NCBI GenBank assembly: GCA_034696485.1
Contig: JAQIWT010000645.1
Location: 1-16,815 of the forward strand
Reading direction: 5' to 3'
Length of the DNA: 16,815 nucleotides
Origin: Isohypsibius dastychi
Taxonomy: Eukaryota; Tardigrada; Eutardigrada; Parachela; Isohypsibiidae
The position numbers and the translations under genes are program-made. Each line of letters opens with the position of its first letter. Positions within the stretch are counted from its first letter, which is position 1. The notes under the pieces are model-generated. The model was not told the origin of the DNA. It made no database searches and saw only the letters and a list, made by a program, of their open reading frames with translations. Below, piece after piece: positions 1-11,025 of the stretch.

Positions 1-12
1 AAACAAGCTCAC

Positions 13-1056
13 CTCCGTGGGCCTCGTTCGTGTTGCAAAGCTAAAAGAAAAACAAAAATATGTAAAGCCCTGAAATATGTAAAGCACTGAACATATTGAC
101 AAATATTGATATCAGATTGAATGGTAATCACTCAGTCTTGTTTTCTTAATAGAAATTTTTATGCCGCCGCACTCGGTGGGAATCAAAATCTAAAACACCA
201 GCTGTTGATCAGCTATATTGGAATTTACTTGGCATCTAATCCCGGCTCCATCAGTGATTGTCACGAATGCAAGAACGATGAAGTGGATTGCATCGATTTA
301 TTTGCTTTCCTGCCGAATTCTATTAGAGCGTTCTAATTTTAATTTTACTGAAAACCTAATACCCTTCATAAGCTTGAGAAACTTGGTTCTTACCGTTCTT
401 ATTCATCCCGGAAGCCAAACACTGGGACAATCGACAGGCTCTGCACTGGTTGCGATGAGTTTTATCAATGAGGCATTTCCCATGAATTCCATCGGCGTTT
501 TTGCATTCATATGCGCGATTCCTGTAGAAGCAAGAACGCCCAAATTAGCGAATTACTCGTATAATGAACTGAAGCTCGCAGAAAATCTCTTGAGCCTTCT
601 TGTCAGATGTGCCATCAGCGGTAAACAGTTGTAGTAAAAGTAAAAGTAGCCGAAATTTCCAGTTAACAAAACGGTTAGGTATGACCTTTTAAACGAATAC
701 GAAATCACATATACCGTAAAGCGATAAAGTACTAACTTGTGAATCGATCTTTTGAAAAAGCCAGAACATCCATCACAAGAGAAGATTCCTAGAAATTCCG
801 AAGAGATTCGCACATGAATTAATTCAGAGAAAAGAACTGAAAGAACCACTCACCGTAGTGTTTGCCACTTGAACGGTCACCACAAACCTTAACGGAGAAT
901 GTAGGTTTACAATAAAATTTCGATAGTGGCACTCGTTTCTGCCATCATACCTGACAGGTCACTTCCAAAAGCCGGTCTTCTAAAAACAGCACATCTTTCA
1001 CGTGACGTCCAAATCGTATTAGATTGGTAGTACTTACTGTGATTTTCCATTTTCAT
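13..1056 (-). CDS. NR2E-group nuclear receptor (tailless/dissatisfaction-like), 5' part
   Basis: Partial gene; 96 residues visible. Proposed exons, in transcript order: 1056-1038, 979-951, 887-854, 788-737, 521-394 and 40-13 (19, 29, 34, 52, 128 and 28 nt); all phases agree. The product is a DNA-binding transcription factor. The first zinc finger uses Cys15, Cys18, Cys32 and Cys35, after a start of only 14 residues. The P-box reads CDGCSG, followed by FFKRSIHKNR. The second finger uses Cys51, Cys61, Cys71 and Cys74, with DKTHRNQCRACR between, and ends MNKNALQHERGPR, the C-terminal extension typical of NR2E receptors. The D-box loop holds nine residues between its first two cysteines, as I recall for dissatisfaction; human TLX has seven. 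The exon at 854-887 relies on an AAG acceptor. The ligand-binding domain would lie left of the window. Which NR2E subgroup it belongs to is inference. The alternative start is the Met codon at 1050-1048. Confidence 0.92.
56..89. repeat. 17-bp tandem repeat, two copies
   Basis: Units at 56-72 and 73-89 differ at one base (AAATATGTAAAGCCCTG against AAATATGTAAAGCACTG). It lies in the 353-bp intron (41-393) of the nuclear receptor gene, about 15 bp upstream of the acceptor on the minus strand. No function is evident; it is probably simple local duplication. Confidence 0.75.
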
Positions 1057-1462
1057 ACAGATGGATGAGTTGTCAACAAACAACACAACGCTGAACCGGT
1101 TCCTTATCCAAAATAAAACTTTGAATGAGATTTGTCTGCGGGAACTGCTGTGGTAATAGCAGAGTCGAGCGAGTAACTTCCATCGATTGTCTACGTACTG
1201 TATCGAGTGGGTGAAGGCTATTAAGAAGCATAACATATTCCTTGACAGCTTTCAAGAGCCGATAAATCCTCCACAAGCCAGAAGGAGGGATCTCCCACGA
1301 TTGTATCTTATTTCGTAGTCCAATAAACTTGCGATACGAATTCATGCTCGAAACATTAACACTTTATTTCAAGACGGCTTTCAGTCGTCATATTGAATGA
1401 GATTCTGAGAAATATCAATATCACAGATAAAAGGAGCCATTGTAGGAATCCCACAAATAACA
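1057..1462 (-). other. Intergenic block between the AF9 homologue and the nuclear receptor
   Basis: This 406-bp stretch lies between two genes transcribed leftward. Its right part should be the AF9 3' untranslated region, ending near the AATAAA at 1363-1368. The rest would hold the 5' end and promoter of the nuclear receptor. I see no TATA box, RNA gene or recognisable protein exon. A 90-codon open frame on the minus strand at 1073-1345 has no family resemblance I can name. Confidence 0.5.
1363..1368 (-). terminator. Candidate poly(A) signal of the AF9 homologue
   Basis: The minus strand reads AATAAA about 95 bases downstream of the AF9 stop codon at 1465-1463, a normal spacing for a short 3' untranslated region. 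The cleavage site cannot be seen from sequence. Confidence 0.6.
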
Positions 1463-3347
1463 TTATATTTCTTCAAAATCGTAATCATCAAAATGCGATA
1501 TTTCTTTGATCTTTCTTATTGTAGGTTGATCTAAATAACACAAATTGAAAGAAAAAGTACCGGAAACTCGATCGATTCTGAATCTGAAAGCGCCAAGTGG
1601 TTCCAAGACGTCAACAATATTCTGAATTTCCCGCCGATTGGTCAGTTGGTTCAGCAGGGCCTGCAGTTTCGTTCTGTCCAGAACCTCGACATAATCCAGT
1701 TTCTGCCGCGCAGGTACTGATGCAGATAATTTTCCGTTCAAATTCCGGCCGTTTCGAGTATCCGGGGCAAACTCGCTGTCACTAGCTTCCGGTTCGGAGA
1801 TCATTCCAGACATACACTCTTCCATTCGGTACCAATTACTAGAGCTGGATTTTTTTTCTTCGACAACAGGCAGACGAAATCCGGTAGAGCCTCGCCTTCC
1901 CCCAATATTCTTCGCAATAGTCTCATCATCATCCGAGTCATCTGTCACGGCAGATGGAGTTCGCTCTGGACTTCGAGGTGACAGAGGTGACACCATTCTC
2001 TTTGGCTTTCCGATCTTTTTCAAAATCGTTTCCGGTGGAGGGCTCGATCTATCACGGCCTATCCAGAAAAAACAAAACAGGTCTGCTTTATTATGAAGTT
2101 CTTGAATCAAAGTATTCAAAATACCGGAGCGTGACGAAATAGAGGAGGAAACAGACGAGGGAGCCATGACTTCTCTGCTGGAGGACTGCTGAGACAGTGC
2201 GCTCGGTGATCCAGATAATCCAAAATTTCCTTTCTTGTTCGAACTTCCGTCTGATTTGGCAACATGAACAGATGACGCTGGTTTTAAATCTGATGAATGT
2301 TTACTTCGAAAATGAGCCGAGCCGCCTCGAGCAGACGCATTATCACCGGCGAACATATCCAACCCTTGATTATAACTGGATTCGTTTTTGCCTGCCGGTG
2401 TGAAAACGGAGCCGATTTTGGCAATCGGTTTGTTATCACCAGATGGAGCACCACTACCCGCCTTCTGCGACAACGTGGCTCGTGCAAGAACGGACTTTTG
2501 GGTCAAAGTCGAACCTGAAGTAGAGCGCTTTGAAGAATTCAGCTCTAGACCAAACAGTCGCGCAAATTCTTCAGGTGATTGGGGGTCTGCTGGTATTTTT
2601 GCGATACGGTCCGTGGAATTGAGATGCGTGTAGGTTTGAACCCATCGCTGTCCGGGAGTCACAGCTTCCAAGTCAGACTGCAGAATTCCACTTCCCCCAC
2701 CTTCAAGCAACTTTTTCCGAAACTCGGCAGAGGGATTTCTGTAATACAGAAATTGGAAATGAAATTAACAATATGGTTACTCGAAGAAATAAGCATATCA
2801 GTCAGCGATTCTTCACCTAAAAGTGACCTTCTCAATCTGCAGTGCGTTTCGCGATTGTTCAGGATGTAGTTCCAGATGGTAATCAAATCTGATTTTGGTA
2901 GGAAGGTCATCGCCTTTCGAATTCAAATAAATATCTGTAACAAGGGAAACAAGAGAACTGTGCTTGCTGTTACGAAGGTCTTATCAGAAAGAATACCGAT
3001 CGGCATCATGAAACCCGCATAGCCAGATTCTCGAACTTCATAGGGAGCTATCTTACGCTCGCGAAGCGGATCTTTAAAACTGCTGTGAAGATGGAACACT
3101 ACTCTGCTCACATATGATGATATTGACCCTTGTTCTTCTTTAGGACCTCGGAGGAAGACAACCCAATCATGCGTGAGCCCTGAAATAAAATGCAATCAAT
3201 TTGCTGGAAACAAACCTCGCCACTTTCCACAACGATGTCGCTTTCACTCCGCGCGGAAATCAGCTTTTCATTACCTGTTACGGGGTTGGGACGATAAAAT
3301 GCAGTATGTCCTAATTCAAGGACGACTTGGATATTGCTGGCAGCCAT
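1463..3347 (-). CDS. MLLT3: AF9/ENL homologue: YEATS domain and AHD, super elongation complex subunit
   Basis: Exons, in transcript order: 3347-3275, 3179-2997, 2934-2817 and 2738-1463; they sum to 1650 nt, or 549 residues (human AF9 has 568). The YEATS domain (about 1-138) reads acylated lysine on histone H3. Seen here are HLHSSF with His56, Ser58 and Phe59, then ESGYAGF with Gly77, Tyr78 and Phe81, and Asp103, matching the acyl-lysine pocket of human AF9. The residue matching human Phe28 is Leu26. A Ser-rich, disordered middle follows. Residues 475-549 align with the ANC1-homology domain that binds AF4, DOT1L, BCOR and CBX8 in vertebrates. The expected role is nuclear, recruiting the elongation machinery to acetylated chromatin. 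The start codon sits in a good context (AAAATGG). The whole tail is one 1276-nt exon, unlike the neighbouring fragmented genes. Whether it corresponds to AF9 or ENL is not decidable, because invertebrates usually have one ancestor-like gene. Confidence 0.93.
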
Positions 3348-3523
3348 TTTCCAAAAACAACAACACTGAAAATGCGAACTTGTACAGAAGTTCTATTCTG
3401 TGGTTCAGGTTCAGGTTCAGGGTTATTCGCATATCACCTCACAGGAGGAGCCACTGTGTCAGTCAGTCAGGGGCAGTGGCGTAGGAAGCCCTTGTTTTTG
3501 GCCTTTTCGGCCAGAATATTAGG

Positions 3524-3571
3524 GACTCACCCCCCCTTTTTTGGTGAGACTCACCCCCCCCCCTTTTTTTC
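3524..3571. repeat. Tandem GACTCACC-polyC-polyT units inside the MITE
   Basis: Two units of about 24 bp (3524-3547 and 3548-3571) each begin GACTCACC and run into C and then T tracts. The GGTGAGACTCACC at the junction is an imperfect palindrome. The repeat is probably prone to length change and belongs to the transposable element. Confidence 0.7.
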
Positions 3572-3597
3572 CAAACTTAATATAGGGGGCCGCTAAG

Positions 3598-3660
3598 AGG
3601 TCAACCCCCTAATAACGAAAAGGTCAACCCCTCAGTAACAAAAGGTCAACCCCCTGAATA
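3598..3660. repeat. Three AGGTCAACCCC repeats with nuclear-receptor half-sites
   Basis: Units start at 3598, 3621 and 3643, spaced 23 and 22 bp, each beginning AGGTCAACCCC and continuing toward a TAAC-like segment (the third is shorter). AGGTCA is the consensus half-site of many nuclear receptors, so the repeats could act as binding sites. That function is inference; the repeat itself is clear. Confidence 0.75.
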
Positions 3661-4560
3661 GGCCCCGCCTTCGTCTCAGGCAGCCTCCACCCCTTTTTCC
3701 AGACTTGTATACGCCACTGGTCAGTGGCAGGCAAATGTTTTTGTTTTTATCGGTCGTTCTTTGGCGTAGAGACTTGGTGGACTGGATCCGATGGACTTGG
3801 GTGGTGGACGAAGGCGGGTAGCCTCTTTACAGTACTGCAAGCAGGTTATTTTTCCAACCATGCCTCTTTTAATTTATGTAGAAAAAGCGGTGAACCAGAG
3901 AATAAATTAATACCCACAAATACTGAGAGAAAATTATTCGCTTATCTGTTTGAATTTAGAAGAAAAGAACAAAAAAACCAGATGATGGCTGGCAATACGC
4001 CACTGTGTTGATTGATCGCTTTGGGTTGGGTTGAGGTTGCTCAAACTTGACGCTGAGGGTGTCGTCATTTCTCGTGGTCGCGTTTTTCCCCGTTTTCAGA
4101 TATTTTGTAAGTCCACCTGATCACTGCATCCTGCCCTCGTGGATCGACGATAACAAATATGCGAATATGATAAGCAGTGCCAATACAGATTCTGGACTTG
4201 CTCGGTGATATTCACGTCACAGTCCACCTGCATCTTTCGTTTGATTTTGTTCAACATTGTTCATTGCTGGCGAAAACTTCAGTCAGGAATTTCCAATTTG
4301 CGTGCTCATCCTCAAGAGGCGTTTGTCATGACACTTTGGGACTTTGTTGTCAGGTTTGTGTCACGAGCTCGTTGCTCTATCTGTTGGGAACGTCGTTTTC
4401 TTGAGTCAAATCATCCAATGATCAATTATTGAACCATATCCGTGTATTATTGTAGGAATTGAGCTAGTCCTGTGGATACTTCAGCCAACCTTCAGCTGAG
4501 GCAAAATTCAGAATTGGTGGAGCTTTCGTTCTGTGATTGTAGTGTCTCATCTTTGTCACC

Positions 4561-8386
<3,826 letters not shown>

Positions 8387-8659
8387 AGACTCCGCTTTAT
8401 CTTTATTAAACGCTTTTCTTGCATGTTGTTTTTAATTTTTTCTCTTTTTCGGTGATGCTGTTTTCCCAGTTTGAAATTAATATTATTTTGGCTAATTCAC
8501 ATTTCGAGGCGGTGCTTTAATACCGTCAGTATTGGTCCGCTGTAATTCAGGATCACAAATCAGAAGTAGTTGTTCTCATGCTCGCACTTAAACGGTTCCG
8601 CTGATCGTTCGAAAAGTATGAAAGTGGCCAAGGCCAGAAATTTAAAGGTCATATCCACA
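8387..8659. other. Short spacer between the WWP1-type and PRMT-like genes
   Basis: Both neighbours run rightward. The left part holds the ligase 3' untranslated region with an ATTAAA poly(A)-like signal at 8405-8410. The right part must hold the promoter of the PRMT-like gene. Nothing else is recognisable. Confidence 0.5.
8405..8410 (+). terminator. Candidate poly(A) signal of the WWP1 homologue
   Basis: ATTAAA lies 19 bases after the stop codon, followed by T-rich DNA. It is the common variant of AATAAA. The very short spacing makes it plausible but not certain. Confidence 0.45.
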
Positions 8660-10712
8660 ATGTATTCTAGTGGAGGGGAGGGGATACAGGCGGGTGGGGC
8701 TTACAGCTCACGCAGATGCGGCTGGCGGTAAGCCCTTCTTGATTGTGCCAATGCCAAACAGACAAAACGAAAGCGAAGTTGGTCGTGTTCTTCGAGTCTG
8801 CTTTTCATGTCCAATCTTATCCAGCAGTCATCGAAGTAATCCGCACGTGATGACGACTTTACCTCCCCCAGATCCGAAAGACTGTCAGTCAGAATGTCAA
8901 ACAACAATTCCGGGAATTTCAAGAGGACGAGGTATCACACTCGGTTCTCGGGGGATCAAAGCTGACGATTCTGCCAGTCAGTCATTCCGAGCAGAACAAA
9001 GTATCATAACTGCCGGTGGAACTTGTGTGGAAGCGGGTAATGTAGGAAACACTGGGACAAAAGGCAGCAGTTCCTCGGTCATAACGCGAAGTGAGTTATT
9101 ATGGTGCAAGTTCTTTGTCCTTTCTTGAATCTTGTTTCAGACGTGTTTCGGCTCTGTGTATTTTCAGGTGACAACGTTCTAGAATCCCATGATGCCGGAT
9201 TATTCTTGAAGACATTTTTCAAAACTCTCGCGGAAAAAGAATCGCCCATCATAGCCAGTAATGGCATGTGGACACCGTTTCGTCTGCACATTGTAAACAT
9301 ATTCAAAAAATTTCTCGCACAGAATTTTCGCAAATATGTTCGAAATTACAGGATATGTTCAACGATCGGGATGTTATGGAAGCATTCGAGGATCTTCTTG
9401 AATCACACAAAGAAATGATATTCGGAAAAACGGTTTTGGATGTTGGTGCTGGGATCGGGATACTCTCGTTAATTTGCGCAAAGCTAGGTGCTTCAAAGGT
9501 CATTGCGGTGAGATTCATCTTCTGTGACGTTCTCTGTTTGACCATTTCTTCATGCTCTTTGGTGGAAATTAGTTGGAGTCATCACCGTTCTCCACTGTAA
9601 TCGAACGGGTCGCCGGAGAGAACGGACTACAAGGAGGTGGTGTGACTTGCCAATTACCCTTTGCTTCATACATCATCTTGTATTTATGGTTCTGCAGTGA
9701 TTTCGACCGTGTCTGACTCCGTGGAAAATGCGAAGCTGTCGGTCGAGAAGGTTGACCTTATTGTGAGCGACTGGTTAGGCGCAGGATTTTTCCAGGGACA
9801 CTGTCTCTCACAACTCATTCAGGCTCGGGATAAATGGATGGTATTTTGTCGGAATGTTTGGCTTTTTTTAAAAATTAAGTTAGTCTTTTAGAAGCTCAAT
9901 CCAGTCATTCTTCCGAACCGAGCCAGTTTATTCATTTGTGGAGTGTCGGACGACACCTTTCATATCGATGCTAAAAGTCTGGGTATTTCACTTTGCAAAA
10001 CATATGACTTTTGTTGAGTATTTCATTTTAGGTTGGAAACCGGTCAGTGGAATAGAGTTCCGATGTCTATCGGAAATTGATCGGCGAATTCCGCTTTATG
10101 GCGAGTGGGTTGATCCGAGGTCGATCTGTACCTCTGTGTGCCTTCTTCACGTAACTGATCTTCTTTTATGATTTGATTTGCTCTTATAAGGTGTTTAATT
10201 TTAGGAATACTCTGTTGACAAAATGAAACTTGCGGATATTGGGTTCACCAAAGAGTTTCGTTTGGTCACAACAGTCCGCCGCATGGAAGTCCCTTTATCT
10301 GGTCTGTCCATTCATTTTGAATCGTACGGCAAGGAGTCAAGTCTCTGGTTGAGCACAAGTACGTCACCCTTTGTTTGCACCGGTTGTACGGATTTTCTAA
10401 AAAAAATTCTATGTATGAGCGGATTCTTGCAGATCCAACAGATGCGACTAAGCGCTATGGTCAAGCCGTGTTCTTATTCCCAAAGCCACCTACCATCAGG
10501 AAAGGAACCGAAGTAAACGGCCGCTTCACTTACATTCCAGCTGAACCGGGTGTAAGAAAACTAAGAAGTCTCATGTATCTGCAAAATTTTCCAAACCTGT
10601 GCCGGAGTTTATCATGTTTCAGTGTGATCCGGTCTATATTTTGGAGTATGCAATCGATGATGGTGAGGTTGACGTCATTTACTATGGGACTCTCGAAAAT
10701 CCTGTTAGATGA
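8660..10712 (+). CDS. Divergent PRMT-fold protein with altered catalytic motifs
   Basis: Eleven exons, 458 residues: 8660-8727, 8828-9090, 9168-9292, 9352-9507, 9573-9636, 9698-9840, 9892-9982, 10032-10135, 10205-10358, 10433-10551 and 10623-10712. After a low-complexity N-terminus (about 120 residues) comes a class I methyltransferase core. Motif I is VLDVGAGIG (180-188), with a post-I acidic Glu206, so S-adenosylmethionine binding looks possible. The LSVEKVDLIVS and QARDKWM segments and the C-terminal beta barrel align along their length with PRMT1. The catalytic double-E loop is degenerate: PRMT1 has SEWMGYCLFYE, here SDWLGAGFFQG, so the glutamates become Asp250 and Gly259. The THW motif is KRY (396-398), and the YFxxY helix motif is lost. 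It may be an inactive or atypical PRMT. Start choice: ATG 8660 joins in phase to exon 2; ATG 8850 is the alternative. An acceptor ending at 9140 would add nine residues. Confidence 0.88.
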
Positions 10713-11025
10713 ATTGGGGAAACGGTGTTAGGCAAAATTTGAGCCCGACCTTGAATATTCGGATTTTTTGCTGTTATTGCATCTTGAGCCCGATTAAGGC
10801 AGCTGCATCTGCGGAATGGAGCCTCAAGGTCGCCCATACCGGAATTAGTATTGATTTTCTTGCGATCGTTCAGCGGGGTCTAAATTCGAAGCACTTGAAG
10901 GCGAAAATAAAAAGCCTTATCAAGGATTCTCATGTGCGTGCGACAAAAATATTGTAAAAGTAGCTGCATCAAATAAATACGCAAGCATTTAGTGTCTGAA
11001 ACTTCGAGGCGGGTGGATCCAAACC
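10713..11025. other. Tail-to-tail spacer between the PRMT-like and muskelin genes
   Basis: 313 bp separate the two stop codons. On the plus strand an AATAAA at 10972-10977 probably ends the PRMT-like transcript. TTGAGCCCGA occurs twice (near 10740 and 10785), a short direct repeat. A plus-strand frame of about 53 codons runs after a CAG at about 10800 and stops at 10957, just before the AATAAA; I cannot assign it. No AATAAA is visible for muskelin on the minus strand. Confidence 0.45.
10972..10977 (+). terminator. Candidate poly(A) signal of the PRMT-like gene
   Basis: AATAAA lies 260 bases after the PRMT-like stop and about 50 bases before the muskelin stop on the opposite strand. Cleavage 10-30 bases downstream would end the transcript just short of, or overlapping, the muskelin 3' region. 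Confidence 0.5.

Larger units (their letters stand above)
3474..3719. mobile_element. hAT-like MITE (non-autonomous DNA transposon), 246 bp
   Basis: The element starts CAGTGGCGTA and ends with the exact inverse TACGCCACTG, a terminal inverted repeat of the CAGTGGCGTA kind seen in many hAT families. It is flanked by GTCAGGGG (3466-3473) and GTCAGTGG (3720-3727), a 7 of 8 match to an 8-bp target-site duplication, the length hAT transposases make. It has no transposase frame. Inside are two GACTCACC-C/T-tract units (3524-3571) and three AGGTCAACCCC units (3598-3660). The base composition, with long C and T runs, is unlike the flanking DNA. Confidence 0.75.
3348..4560. promoter_or_regulatory. Divergent intergenic region between the AF9 and WWP1 homologues
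   Basis: The 1.2 kb holds the promoters of two genes facing away from each other. It contains three copies of GGTTCA at 3402-3419, a hAT-like element at 3474-3719, and a stretch to 4005 that ends in a second GCCACTG terminus. A 5' untranslated intron for the WWP1-type gene is possible, from the GTAAGT donor at 4107 to a TTGTAG acceptor ending at 4455. That intron is inference from splice signals alone. No TATA box or CpG cluster stands out, and no open frame here resembles a known protein. Confidence 0.5.

Noticed and set aside
1073-1345. A 90-codon open frame on the minus strand between the receptor and the AF9 homologue.
   Set aside because: It shows no family signature, lacks splice sites that would join it in phase to the receptor, and spans the probable AF9 poly(A) region.
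2063-2082. A possible 20-bp intron inside the long AF9 exon around LFCFFWIG.
   Set aside because: 20 bp is too short to splice and the frame is already open, so it is kept as coding.
3180-3215. A 36-bp intron in the YEATS domain with GT and AG ends.
   Set aside because: It leaves the exons out of phase. The GTAATG donor at 3274 gives a 95-bp intron, the correct phase and the expected [11 protein letters not shown] join.
4177-4432. Two overlapping plus-strand open frames upstream of the ligase.
   Set aside because: No similarity or consistent splicing; they are best explained as part of a 5' untranslated intron (4107-4455).
9293-9330. A 30-bp intron ending at the CTCGCACAG in the PRMT-like gene.
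   Set aside because: It is too short; the 59-bp intron to 9351 keeps phase 0 and restores the PRMT helix alignment before motif I.
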